The notes under the pieces: generated by a model
The model's input: only the letters and a program-made list of their open reading frames with translations
The model's database searches: none
Told to the model about the DNA's origin: nothing
Source: Anticarsia gemmatalis
Taxonomy: Eukaryota; Arthropoda; Insecta; Lepidoptera; Erebidae
Length of the DNA stretch: 64,000 nt
Assembly: GCF_050436995.1 (NCBI RefSeq)
Contig: NC_134764.1
Span: 10,230,001-10,294,000, forward strand
Direction: 5' to 3'
Part shown: one piece after another, positions 44,701-53,809 of the stretch
How positions within the stretch are numbered: the first letter of the stretch is position 1
Layout: every line of letters begins with the position of its first letter
Program-made: the position numbers and the translations under genes

Positions 44701-47700
44701 CCAAACGCCAGACCCACAGAGAGGTACGTATTTTTTAATATAATTTTTTAAACACAATCTTTTGCTTTTCGTCGTTGTAAGGTTTAAGAATATATTTCGA
44801 CTATTTCTCGTGATGCAAAAAAGAATACGGTTGTAAAATGATTTGATAGTTTTGATAATCATAATATGTGTCCTTAACAATATATCCTTGTTTGTTGTCC
44901 AGGTATCGGCATGATGCCAAAGCGAGGTTGCGACGTGGCGACGTGTGAAATCGCGAAGTTCTACAGGCTGAACAACTCAGGACTCTGTCAGGTAACATAT
45001 ATCATAGTAATACATAGCTAAAGAAACTGTAGGATATTAATTACCTTGTTTTATAAAGCTATATTTTAGCAACAAAAAATGAATGATTAGTGAATTTGGT
45101 ACCTAATTAATTTTGTACCCCATTCTCTTTTATAAATCTTTATTTTAGCGAAAAACGTATTCACGAAATGAGACAGGGCTTAACCCTATAATCCATACAG
45201 TGTGGATTTCGAACCACGTAGGCCGGCAAATATTGGTTCCTTTATATTTTTTTATTCATACCGTGAACTCGTGTGATGCAGGCAGGTGGTCTATGCGGCT
45301 GTGCATTTTAGCAAATTTTTGAATTTCCTTATATTGTTAGGTTTACCGTTAGAGTAAGTGGTTATTGTTGCGTATTGTATCGTTAACCCTCGTGTTGTGC
45401 GCGCGCAGGTGGTGTCGATGACGGTCCCGCGCAAGTCGGAGCTGTTCCAGGAGGACCTGTACCCCGACACGCTCAGCGACGAGGCCTCGCTCACGGCCAC
45501 CGAGTGGCTGGCGGGCGAGGATGCTGAGCCCTGCACCATGTCGCTCAAGGTAACCACCTCGCCCGCGGTACTGCGACCCAACCGAGCAGATATATGAGTT
45601 ACGGGTACATTGTACCCTATACAATGAATATGAGTGAGCTGTATAAGTACACGGCTGAAGCGACTGGCTGATGAAAAGACTTCTGCAAGGATTAAATTTG
45701 CATATCCTGGCTAGTTTGGTCCATGCGGGAGTAATGCCATACGCAACGGCGATGATGATAGCCAGTTGCGTTTATTAATCAAATATTGATCAGTTAAGCT
45801 ATCTTTGATCACAGTTAAGTAGAATGAATTGATGACTTGCTATAGAACTGTGTCCATTTGAAAATTTATTTTATAGAAATCGTATTATTGATTCTCCCAC
45901 AAAACAAAATTTCTGTCATACACGAATCAACTAATTCTTCATAATTTTTGTAACTTCTTAAATTAGGATATAATAAAAAAATATTAGATAACAAAAATTC
46001 TAAGTTATATTATTATATTATGACATTGTATTGTATTTAGGCATGATATTGTGTGAAAATAAGTGTTGTTTTCTATGCAGTACACAAACTATGAGGAAGG
46101 TAAGTGCTTGGATATTTTATTAACTATGAAAGCCAAATGACTGGCCTCTAGATCTTTTATTGATGTTTCTTTCAAATGGATCAATATTCTTATTCTATGG
46201 GAACATTACTTCTGGGAACATCAAAATTCTGAGGGATTTCTCTAAGAATCCTTCGTTGAATATGTGAAACAAAAATAATTTAATTGTATTTGATACGCAA
46301 ATATAATAATTATGGACATTTTATACTGTGTTCTGTGAGTTTAAAATCTAGAATTGTTTGTTGAACATGTAATTTTGATACTTTTGACCTTTACCTAACT
46401 TATTCAAGATCAAAAGTATCAAATAGCTGATTATCGTTTTTGGTTACCTAATTATTAAGTGATTCAGTACAAGAGTTTCTCAAAGTGTTTAATTAAAATA
46501 GAAAAAAAAAGTAAATCTGAAGAATTAAAATGCATTGCATTATTTATTTTACAAAAACTCAATAGTTTGAAACACATGCATAATATTAGTGAAAATACAT
46601 TAGAAGTCTTGCTTATAACTTATTTTAATCTGATGTGATCTAATCTAAACCTGGTGGCTTACTGTCGACAGGATCAAATTAGATAATTGAGTCAAATTCG
46701 AACTTACGACAAATCGTACATTGCAAACTCAGATCACATTTCAATAAGTTATAATCAAGACTACTAGTAATATTTTGGCTAATACTATATTATGTTGTAG
46801 AATATCTTTGAGAAGCTCCGGTGCTAAGCATCCTCCTTGAATGTGACTGTTGGCTTGTCTCTAATGATCTCTAACGATTAAACGATCTTGCGTTCATATT
46901 GTCTTGTGTGTTGTATCAATAACCACGATTTATAATCGTGTGTGCGATTTTTTTGACGTGCTACTAACATTGATTTATTTTTATTTCCGGGTTGTGTATT
47001 TTCTTGATAAAATTGTGTTTAAATATACTATTTCGGGGTCTTTTTCCTTTCCACAATAAATGTAAGGAAAATAACATTTATTATTTCAAAATGAATTAGA
47101 AATATTTATTAATATTGTACCTAACACCTGGTGTACCATTTTTGTCGAATATAAGGTTTACTTAATGGTACCTTATTAGACGATGATGTTTTCATATCAT
47201 TATTTTTTTTCATGTAGTCAGAATTAGAAAGTTTACACAATGGGTATATCGTGCCGCAAGTACTACAACGCATACACGTGTACGTGTAACGTATACGTGC
47301 ACGTACACGTACGCATGCTCTTAGACAAGCTTGTATTAGTGCTGTTAGCTAGTATCTTGATGTGTCAAATGGTACATTACGAATACTATACGAATGTTTA
47401 TAAAGTATTCGTATATCCTTAGATTAGAATATATCACACGAGTACGATTACATGATTATTTAGTGGCAAAAATAGCCTAAGACGAAATTGTCTTCTGGGT
47501 ATAGAAGCAGTGATAAAAATTTACAAACACACACGGTATTAAAGCTAAAGTCCCAATCGAAGTCCTCTCAGCCAACAGTTGTGTTCAAAACAGATGCTAT
47601 GAGGTAGGCCCCCCCTAACCAAACTACAGGAGCGTGCGCTCGTTGTGCAGGGCGGGTACGTGTCCGGGCGCGCGGCGCAGCAGCTGCACGTCACCAAGAA

Positions 47701-48206
47701 GGCCAACGCCCTGGCCGGGGCCAAGGAGCGCGACAAGGACCGCTCCCCCACCCCCGCCACCAAGGACAGCACCCCCGCCTCCGCCACGCCGCCGCCCGCC
47801 GTCAGCGCCGCTGTGGTATGTACCGCCTGTTACATTACAAGGAGCGCGACAAGGACCGCTCCCCCACCCCCGCCACCAAGGACAGCAACTTCTTTGTAGC
47901 ACCAAATTACGCTGTTTTTATGCATCTTTTTTGTATACCGCACTACAATATTTCCTACGAAGCTCCAACCACATATTTATACTTTTGCAGGAAAAGCAGC
48001 TGTCGGATTTAGTGGACGAAATCCGCAAGCTGAAGTCCGTGATAGTGAAGCAGGAGAACCGCATCCGCGCGCTGGAGGCGACGGTGAAGGCCCCCCCGGC
48101 CCCCGCGCCGGCGCCGGCCCCGTCCCCCGCGCCCGCGTCGCCCGCGCCCGCCGCCTCGCCCACGCACAACCACGACGACGACGCCATGGCGCCCGATGAA
48201 GTCTGA
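23719..48206 (+). CDS. coro: Coronin, actin-binding WD40 protein
   Basis: Eleven coding exons: 23719-23916, 41150-41272, 41666-41809, 42655-42785, 43394-43501, 44061-44235, 44660-44723, 44903-44991, 45409-45549, 47651-47815 and 47991-48206; all have GT/AG borders and consistent phases, giving 517 residues. The N-terminus has the coronin signature (RSSKFRHVYGQ). WD-type repeats follow (HKGPVLDIAWCPHNDNVIAS, LVLWHPTAQNVLLTAGSDN, SACWNWTGSKLLTTCRDKKI), then the conserved C-terminal extension (VPRKSELFQEDLYPDT, EWLAG) and GGYVSGRAAQQLHVTKK, a coiled coil (447-479) and an unusual Pro/Ala tail (480-517). Coronins bind F-actin and act with Arp2/3 and cofilin at the cortex. The ATG follows a splice acceptor directly (ttacag), so a non-coding first exon lies upstream. 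Intron 1 is 17 kb. Confidence 0.95.
23917..29061. other. Coronin intron 1, left part
   Basis: AT-rich DNA. Recognisable only: fragments of a dispersed repeat built around CCCACTGCTGGGCAA (25035-25070; 26175-26300; 26455-26510 reversed) and a CTCTCTCTCTCT run near 26360. No supported exon. Confidence 0.45.
29062..29113. repeat. Perfect 14-bp inverted repeat with a third near-copy
   Basis: TATTCCCAGTTGTC (29062-29075) is complementary to GACAACTGGGAATA (29100-29113) across 24 bases. Just before it, GTGACAAGTGGGAAT (29034-29048) is a near match in the same orientation as the second arm. Could be a MITE end or a protein-binding palindrome. Confidence 0.7.
29938..30067. mobile_element. MITE with AGACCGTGTCC ends, copy B
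   Basis: Starts AGACCGTGTCCAAAAAGGGC and has GAAGCGTGAGCTTTGCGCG in its interior, as in the 7968-8130 copy; ends AAGGTCT. Shorter and more diverged than copy A. Confidence 0.45.
30330..30480 (-). repeat. Fragment of a dispersed Helitron-like repeat
   Basis: On the minus strand: TATCCTAGTATGTAATTTTA, AATGCGAATGTTTGTGAGGA, TGTTACTCTCACGACAAAAC, TGAAATTTGATATACAGA, GGTTATAAACTATCTG swapped in order as expected for reverse reading. This is the family that begins TCCTACTAATATTATAAATG. Confidence 0.5.
31400..31525 (+). repeat. RTE/SINE-like 3' fragment with GATGATGATG tail
   Basis: TTGTGGAGGTCCGATAGGCA, GTCGCTCCATGTAAAA, CTGGTATCCAGCTGCATCTG, GACTGGAAACCGACTCCAAC and a GATGATGATG tail. It matches the 20745-20866 copy and a repeat widely seen in moth genomes. 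Confidence 0.6.
31526..36320. other. Coronin intron 1, middle part
   Basis: AT-rich intron. One piece of the TCCCACTGCTTGGAAAGGGT repeat lies at 32495-32560. A weak inverted repeat (GCCAACGGCCATTCAGTTGG versus CCAACTGCCATCGGCAC) spans 34856-34980 and may be a decayed MITE. No supported exon. Confidence 0.4.
36321..36357. repeat. Strong GC-rich hairpin
   Basis: GGCCGAC (36321-36327) pairs with GTCGGCC (36351-36357), and inside it CACTC pairs with GAGTG around AGCCGGGG. The surrounding 36240-36430 is a GC-rich island in an AT-rich intron. Confidence 0.65.
36702..39545 (-). CDS. ORF2 protein: AP endonuclease and reverse transcriptase
   Basis: 947 residues. The N-terminal endonuclease/exonuclease/phosphatase domain covers about residues 20-250 (ALQETWLLPEE, GDFNAHPS, and SDHYPLVIE with the catalytic Asp/His). 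RT covers about 495-775: GKSPGHDSLSIEHLK, NYRPISL, NQFGFRPGLSTESA, CFLDLSKAFD, GVRQGGLSSP and the active site YADD near residue 725. No RNase H is seen. The frame is +1 relative to ORF1 and overlaps its last 56 nt, so translation probably uses reinitiation or coupling. No internal stop. Confidence 0.93.
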   Translation of the reverse strand: MRPGILVPSTALYRLTIDKQIYKMVSFNCKSIKRSIESIREHCSSYDIIALQETWLLPEELGYLHNISEDFGCTGTSAVDTTAGILRGRPFGGLAILWRKSVFSNVSVVPCNNSRVCAIELAFNKRSVIVFNVYMPTDEASNLVEFTDCLSAVSAIIDSYNIESCYILGDFNAHPSCRFFYELSDFCEELEWSCVDTDLLGLNSDTYTFISDAHGSRRWLDHCVVTKAARDSVVAARVIYDVMWSDHYPLVIECVFDKICQKQSTYSFVENCVLWGERSPDQIKSYTMACHERLRLIDFPDDLRNCCDKICVQHCHHNIIDTMYNSIVRALSESAAVGRGRNRRVNKKAVIGWNRHVGDAYGDARLKFRLWEDCGKPYSGPTFYAMCEAKKIFKSRLKWCQTHQEQIRMDILASHHSNNDFKSFWKHTNRLSGRPGLPVSVGGVSDPVSIADLFKEHFRIRSPLGPGSCGLGAGGCHDLGIRFTAKEVKGVLNTMSRGKSPGHDSLSIEHLKFAGPHLPRVLAMFFNFCISHAYVPSQMTKTIVVPIVKNKTADMADLKNYRPISLATVIAKVLDSLFNKCLNKHIKLHDNQFGFRPGLSTESAILSLKWAVKYYTDRKTPTYACFLDLSKAFDLVSYSILWKKLETAGVPHELINTLKYWYGGQINQVRWAGALSGPYGLECGVRQGGLSSPTLFNLYVNELIEVLSRERAGCYIDGVCVNNISYADDMALLSASPCGLRRLVTICEDYARLHGLVYNTSKSEIMVFAARGRGPEFVPPINLNGALLRRVYKFKYLGHLLTSDIKDNEDIERERRALSVRANMIARRFARCSVQVKKTLFRAYCTSFYTCSLWADYSQRSYNALRVQYNNAYRVLVGLPRFCSASGMFAEARIDCFYATMRKRCASLVRRVRASPNSILCCIASRLDCTFINRCCRLSTSVMSVQQ
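39490..40761 (-). CDS. ORF1 protein of the non-LTR retrotransposon
   Basis: 423 residues. The N-terminus has a CSSC pair, then LCDEESLVRLCVATFSSDEI, a region common to ORF1 proteins of CR1-like insect elements, followed by a probable coiled coil (VLKRLVVLQEEVRNIKDSYA) and a Ser/Pro-rich middle. The C-terminal part (VPIFISNISVETSEKDITDY ... KFFVPQSGEKTFLNGNLWP) resembles an RRM-like fold of such proteins. Probable role: RNA binding and chaperone activity in the retrotransposition particle. The start is in a clean ATG context (AAAATGTCG). Confidence 0.88.
   Translation of the reverse strand: MSDTLKCSSCNIVIDELLAYVQNKISLCDEESLVRLCVATFSSDEIEKSKSLLFESLPADKRKPVRKGQGKENRALSDIISAFKSYPDLMPVFVARNLEKLPPITFDHLDVSDVLKRLVVLQEEVRNIKDSYASLEQLAAVKKAVLSTNDKVRTASNTEEVSFCINTKRGAHIGDEDGSMSPLKCTGWLSSKSNSPLPQLKPKKLSHDQAHNLLHEGRSIPQQASVAHGAMSSLSSACGNETAIQPVSPIAPERATAASEQLIGAPPLIIECKQSAKRNQVDCSTKQSDEGSWHTVTYKKLSVKKRVRGEFGLASESVGNFKAAEKKVPIFISNISVETSEKDITDYILAKTKLTVKLQRIHSQKHLTHKSFKFFVPQSGEKTFLNGNLWPKDIIFRRFVHYKSPHASGNSSTEYGPVSINNR
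41988..42244 (+). mobile_element. Small non-autonomous Helitron, plus strand
   Basis: Starts TCTATACTTAATATAATAAA after A (41987) and ends CGCGGGTCAGCTAG before T (42245). The hairpin CGCAAGCGAAGTTGCG lies just before the CTAG end. Located in coronin intron 3 (41810-42654). Confidence 0.8.
42310..42564 (-). mobile_element. Small non-autonomous Helitron, minus strand
   Basis: The same family as 41988-42244, inverted, 65 bp downstream in the same intron. On the minus strand it ends CACGCGTGGG-type variant GCGTGGGTCAGCTAG at 42310; the 5' TC has become TT (TTTATACTTAATATTATAAA). Confidence 0.8.
43053..43329 (-). mobile_element. Small Helitron with duplicated 5' end
   Basis: The full minus-strand copy is 43053-43310. 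Directly beyond it, 43311-43329 repeats the terminal TATAATATAAGTATAGA unit, so the 5' terminus is present twice in tandem. Located in coronin intron 4. Confidence 0.75.
43849..44008 (+). repeat. Dispersed lepidopteran repeat (CCCACTGCAGGGCAAGGGT type)
   Basis: Contains ACCCATTACTGTCCCACTGC, AGGGGTTAGGCCTTGAGACC, ACGCTGGCCAAGTGCGGGTT and GAGGCATGCAAGGTTTCCTC, a string of motifs frequent in moth genomes and probably the 3' part of an RTE-type LINE. Best preserved copy in the window; located in coronin intron 5. Confidence 0.6.
46081..46099 (+). other. Possible 19-nt microexon in coronin intron 9
   Basis: TTTTCTATGCAG precedes and GTAAGT follows TACACAAACTATGAGGAAG. Both splice sites are strong. 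Inclusion would shift the frame of exon 10, while skipping joins exon 9 to exon 10 in phase (MSLK to GGYV, the usual coronin junction). It is therefore either unused or an alternative truncating exon. Confidence 0.25.
46374..46423. repeat. 14-bp perfect stem-loop
   Basis: TTTGATACTTTTGA (46374-46387) is complementary to TCAAAAGTATCAAA (46410-46423), loop 22 bases, in coronin intron 9. Confidence 0.7.
46600..46785. mobile_element. Possible decayed MITE
   Basis: AAGTCTTGCTTATAACTTAT near 46609 is matched in reverse by ATAAGTTATAATCAAGACTA near 46745, followed by AATCTGATGTGATCT / CAGATCACATT. Imperfect inverted arms of about 40 bp in coronin intron 9. Confidence 0.4.
47722..47887 (+). repeat. 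50-bp direct repeat: coronin exon 10 segment copied into intron 10
   Basis: The same 50 bases, beginning CAAGGAGCGCGACAAGGACC, occur at 47722-47771 inside exon 10 and at 47838-47887 inside the following 175-bp intron, 116 bp apart, with no mismatch. The second copy follows an AG (ACATTACAAG) and is open in phase 0 for 18 codons up to a weak GTAGCA donor at 47896. Confidence 0.9.
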
Positions 48207-48413
48207 GCACAGGTACATAACACGGCTGACTCTGGTGGGTATAATGGGCTATTAAGACCGACTGTTGTTGACAAAATACTGAATATGAGATACTTATGAC
48301 CGGGTTTTTAAACTTATTTATATCAGGCCGTGAGCACCAAAGTGTATTTATTTGAAGTACGCAGACAAAAATGGATTTAGCTGTTTTATACAGATTATTA
48401 GCAAATAAAACTA

Positions 48414-48419
48414 ATAATG
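48414..48419 (+). terminator. Coronin polyadenylation signal
   Basis: AATAAA about 210 bp after the coronin stop; a second one is at 48481-48486. Confidence 0.45.
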
Positions 48420-50644
48420 CAATATCTTTTGAAATGTCATCTATTCATGTACATAGGCAAGGTTACAATCAGTAGCAGTGAATAAAAAAATCTGCATATG
48501 AAAAATTGTGCTTTAGGACACTTTTGCGCTCTCAGCCACAGATTAAATCCACGTATTAAACTATGAGTTGTACACATTATGATATGTTTTCATTAGTTTT
48601 TTGACACTGGTCGTTTAAATTGTGACAGTGACAGTATGTTGTATTTGAGATAAATTTACAGGAATTGATTAATTTAAGTGATATCTTATTGTCTTAATAT
48701 TAAACGATACAGTGGAACTTTGACGTTAATATTAATTTACCATCGACTTATTCAGATACTTTATTTACAACTATAAAATGTTTGATACAATCTCAAAAAG
48801 GGTACAAGTCCCATGTCGTTTTAATGTGAGATACGCCTTTTTGAAAATGAAACCCACCACCAGAGTACACAAAGCCGACGTGACGATATTAATTCTATTT
48901 GTGTAAAACGCCATCTATTGACAGAACACTGGAATTTTTATCGACGAAATATAATAAATGGAAAATCTTCACAATATTATTATAGATTTTGATCATTATT
49001 AAAAGTCAAGATTTATTTAATATTTTTCGATTTTTCATTCGTTTTTAATAGAAATATACTGGCGTATTAGAAATTAAGGTTTTTTATAAATATCGCTTGA
49101 ACGAAATCTGTATTGAATATTGTAAAGCACATGTTTTTGCGTATTTTCTATACGTCAGTGTAATTCGTTTATTTATTTATATAAATAATTCTGTAAATAG
49201 TAAGTTTAGACGAAGTGATAATACGCGAAATAAAATTATGTGCCTTATTTCATATAATTATATTATTTACTATGATGGACGTTGCTGGGGCGAAATTAAA
49301 GAAATAATTTAAGAATGCGGGCTTAAGTAACCCGCGATCTCAAGTGTTACTATAGTATGACAACTTAGTAGGAGTTTTGGCTCGATTTATCTACTAAGCT
49401 GTTGGACTACAGAACATTAACTAAGAAACTATAAATGTAGAAAAAGTGCTTTAAAAGAGATCTTAAAGAACAAACAAATATTTGCAAGAAATGGTTTTAA
49501 AAATAATACCTTTATAAAAATCCTTATTATTTGGCGTTACGTGGTCGATAATTTGGTTGTTTCAGCAGCGTCCATAGTTACACAGTCACAAGTCATTTAT
49601 ATAATGTTGGTATTAATTGGTGATGTAAATTTTATGCGTGCCTCGACAATAATAGCGCGATAGCATAAACTTGTAGTCTAGCCTATATGCTAAGGGAACA
49701 ATGATAAAAGTTATACAATAGCTTCGAAAACTTAACATATTTTTTACGTTAAAAAGTGATTTTGCTGCAAAATATATACTAGTTAAAAAATGTTATTTGA
49801 CAATAATTTACTATAAGAAAAGATATGAAGATAATATTATGTCATTGTTCCTTAGTAACGGCTATAAATAATTCTCTCAGTATGCTAAAGTATATACGTT
49901 TCTGAATAGTTATTTATTTGTTAGATAAACTATTTCTCCGTCCCGTTGTATGAACTAATTGCTTTCATCACCAATGTTCTTAGTTTATAAAAGTTTCAAT
50001 ATGGTATAGCCTACTTACGTACAAATTCTTGGCCGCGAGCGTGTACGTATACATACGCATACAAACTCAACGTTCAACCCTAAAAGTGTTTAAAATACCC
50101 CCAAACAGGGCAAATGGTGCTTAGTATATAATAATTATATTTTCTTTAAACTTCATGTCTGTCTCACTGCTGGGCAAAAGTCTTTTAAGGATTTCAATCC
50201 ACTACACTGGCCAAGTGCGGTTTGGAGACTTATAATTAAGTATATACAACATTCAATTTTGTAAAAATTCAGCAACAAAAACTAAAGTCAAATAATTTTG
50301 CAAAGTACGACGTATGAGTTTTTAAATGTTTTCTATTCTTAATTAAATAACAATTCAGAAACGCATAAATAAATATAAATAATCTATAAAATAAAAGAAT
50401 ATATCTAAATAAATATAATAGGAAGGAATCAATTACTAGGTAATTATAGGCACACTTACATGTCGCTATACAAGTAAGCTAATATTATTTATTTTTTGTT
50501 ACATACCATACTTACGTGTGGCCAGTGACCTTATTAAAACATAATAGACCACATATCTTAAATATTGGAAATTAACTCGAACATGTATTTGATCCTTGAT
50601 TTCTTGACGTCCCGGCGCAGGTTGAATCGTGGTCTCTAGCTAAC
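48420..50644. other. Intergenic, nothing coding recognised
   Basis: AT-rich DNA after coronin. A piece of the CTCACTGCTGGGCAAAAGTC ... CTGGCCAAGTGCGGTTTGGA repeat lies at 50160-50232. Confidence 0.45.
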
Positions 50645-50822
50645 TTAATCAGTCTTAAGGTAGTTTTTTATAATGTTGAGTATTGTGTGTTACACAATCC
50701 TACTGACCCCTCCAGCTAAGCTTAAAGGCTTGTGTTAGGAGTGGATTAATAGTCGTGCAATGACTGGGACGCAAACCTACGACCTCTCGATCATAAGTCC
50801 TACCATTGAGCTACTGAACGTT
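50645..50822 (-). mobile_element. tRNA-derived SINE
   Basis: On the minus strand the head (50761-50820) has a tRNA-like box A TAGCTCAATGGTAGG, an anticodon-arm-like region and box B GGTTTGCGTCCC. The body follows with ATTAATCCACTCCTAACAC, AAGCCTTTAAGCTTAGCTGG and AGGGGTCAGTAGGATTGTG. The acceptor stem is not complete, so it is a SINE and not a tRNA gene. Confidence 0.6.
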
Positions 50823-52109
50823 AAAATTATTTTTGGATTCGATAAACATAATAGCTTAATTAAAAGATTCGTCATAATCAAAAATGAAATTATTTTTGAT
50901 TTTGAAAAAAATGTTTTCTCACTTATGGTGGGTAGGTGGTTAGATAATGGTCACACATTCGTATGTTATGAAATTAACCCTAGAACACACAGATTGTTTC
51001 AAAACAAAACACCGTAATAGCAATTATATTTATGAGAGAAACCGTGTGTATAAGCCTTGTTATATTTAGTTAAACAGTTGACGTTTTTCAACGAAACCGT
51101 TACGATAACCGTTATACCGTTATCAAGTTATTTAGTCAATAATAACGGCTGTTACAATTGTCTAACTTACGGAATAACTAACACTAGAGGAAGGGGTATG
51201 ATACATACCCTAGTACTACCCTAAGAGATGACACTAAAACCACGTATATAGAATTCCAATATAAAGCACAAAATATTAGTGCAAAATTCGACTCTAATGT
51301 CATTGAAATATGGTTAGACATTTTAATTTGTAATAGTCGTTTATTCCTTTTCATACTTCAGTGTGCGTTAAATGTCATCGGCTGAGTTTGCCGACAGTCA
51401 TCTTCATTGAAATAGTATGACATGCCCCTTCCTCTTGTATTAGTTATTCCGTGGTCTAACTAAATATAACATACTAGTTTTAAGAGTCCAGTAAGTTGGT
51501 GCTTTTCTATATCATTTTTATTTTCAAAATAACGATAAGACGCATCGCTTCTAAAAATTGCTGGCTCAATGCATTATTAATAATTATTTTCTACTATTAT
51601 TCTACTCTAGTATAAGTTTGCTGTTTTATTATATCATTGTAAGTTTCTTTTTTCTGATTCTTGGCGCCAAATTCCGCCATCTTGAATTAAACGTCAGCGT
51701 CATCTCGCTTTCTAAGTATTTTTTTTTCTTTTATATATTGTCGTAAGGACGTAAATTGTCTTTGAACACAATTTAAAGTATTACTTTCATATGATTTGGA
51801 TGCGCAGTCCTCCGCAGCTAGTCATGTCACTTATGAAATTTGACATGTGACAGGTTAGGTCCCACTGTCACTTTGACAGTTAGTATTATAGTATAAATTT
51901 TATTAGTATTATTACGACGATTATTATTTTTTTCATATTCTAATTTATGATGGCGTAAACTTAGATGTTCGAGTTTTTAGTATCATGACAAGGCAATGTA
52001 TGAATTTGTATGAAAAAATGCTTGTTTTTTTACCTGTATGAATATATTTTGTATAAATTATGGTGTCGCATATTTTAACATATAATATTCGCGGAAATGT
52101 CATATAAGG
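50823..52109. other. Intergenic, nothing recognised
   Basis: AT-rich DNA with short imperfect repeats (GTTACGATAACCGTTATACC near 51100). No supported gene. Confidence 0.4.
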
Positions 52110-52262
52110 CTTGCTATACACTTATTCGATTCGGGATTAATCGGCCTAGCGGGCGGCAAAACCGAATGTGTAGATAAATCTAATCGGCATAAGCCGAACA
52201 AATGAGTCGAGTCGGTTTTGTTGTTAGATAAATATAGCCGAACCGAATATGTGTGTAGCAAG
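52110..52262. mobile_element. 153-bp MITE with CTTGCTA terminal inverted repeats
   Basis: Left CTTGCTATACACTTATTCGA and, reversed from the right, CTTGCTACACACATATTCGG; the interior also repeats AACCGA/TCGGTT motifs. Target duplication unclear. Confidence 0.6.
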
Positions 52263-53809
52263 TTTAATATTTAATAATAATCGTAAAAATTGGTACTTTT
52301 TCAACTGACGTTCTCCAATTTGTACGTGGCGTTTTTTGTATTTTTCATTTTCGAGTTTTTCTTAGCATTTTTTAACCTATTGTGTAAAATACGCGCTATT
52401 TTAATGTACTTAGTGTAAACTTTATAATCGACAATGAGGCTGGGAGTCCGATCTGTGGTACTTTCAATACAAAAAGAGAAAATACCGGAGAATATTTTAC
52501 TGAGAATAAATAGGTTTTTGAATATTCTAAAATGGATACTTAAAAAATTATAAGGGCTGTTGCTACCATTCGGATACGGAACTCTAAAATGTGCCAAAGT
52601 TTGCCAAAATCAACCATATTTGGCAAGGTTTTTACGTCACAATTTTCGGAAATATCTCTAAAAATCTTCTTCTAGTTTTTATGTTTTGTATATAAAAGTA
52701 CGTAAATCGGACTGTCGCCTCACTGTAAAGATTTCGACTGTTAATATTTTGACGTTAAATAATTTGTAATTGTGTTTTTTTTCTTTTACCACCGCTTTAG
52801 ACGCTTCCCTAATTAATAATGTATTTCATGTGTAATAATAAATGTGGTGCGTTTGTTTTAATATTATTATTAATTTTCATAAAATATTTAAATTCACCTG
52901 AACTCGGCACAAAAAAAAGTTTTTTTTTAAATAATCTAATGGATTGGAGTCTTGGATGATATTTTAAAAATTACATTCTATTTTAACCGACCTCCAAAGG
53001 AGGAGGTTCTCAATTCGGCCATATTTTTTGGCGTCATAGTTTAGTCTCGGATTATTATTATTTTATTTTAATAATATATCTGAGTCAAATAATTATAACA
53101 GGTATTATGATCAATTATAATTGATAACTAATTTAAAAACCTAATTTCTTTAACGAATTTAAAAAAAAACTTATATTTAACTTAATATATTTCTACTAAA
53201 ACAATATTGAAACAAACGTATCACAATAAAATTGCAATATTCACGTTAATGTAAATAGTATCTACTCCTTTTTTATTAGAAAAATGTGACAAGCGAAAAC
53301 TGAAAATAGTAAAATATTTTACTTGAAACGCACAATATATTATGTATAAAAATAATTATTATATAACGTTATCTTAGAGTGTATAAAGACTGGGTAGATA
53401 CTTCTAAATAAATATGTAATTTTAAAAAGACATGACTCTGCCTACCCCTTCGTTAAAAAGGCGTCATGCCCTTTTAAAATTGCATATTATTATATCACTG
53501 TCTGTTATATATAAAAGTAAATAATAAGAGACAAAATGCTTTCAGATTCACTTTTTACATATTTATTACCCATATAAGAAGTATATAGAATTAAATAAAT
53601 TGGTGCTAAAATAGTTTTGATTATAACTTTTTGTCAATTTATTGTATACTAAGAGCCAGTTTCACTTAATAAGTGTCAGATATACTATCTGCTGAATAAA
53701 AATGTATGAAAATCTACTAAGTTACGTCTGATAAACTGTTTAAAAGATATTGATAAGTTGAAACCGGGCTTTATACTTTCAAATGTCACTCGAATGTTGA
53801 AATCGTAAG
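52263..53809. other. Intergenic, nothing recognised
   Basis: Very AT-rich DNA. ACCGACCTCCAAAGGAGGAG near 52987 and ACTCTGCCTACCCCTTCGTT near 53431 look like small repeat remnants. No supported gene. Confidence 0.35.

Noticed and set aside
47634..48206. 190-codon open frame across coronin exons 10-11
   Set aside because: Over exon 10 it reads a wrong frame (Pro-rich) and runs through an intron; the GGYVSGRAAQ frame fits the coronin family and phase.
49097..49312. Small gene after coronin
   Set aside because: AT-rich open frame without splice context, family similarity or composition shift.
50761..50820. tRNA gene
   Set aside because: Box A and B present, but no complete acceptor stem; a long body follows as in a SINE.
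52301..52597. 98-codon minus-strand frame
   Set aside because: Low-complexity Lys/Ile/Asn composition of AT-rich DNA; no motif.
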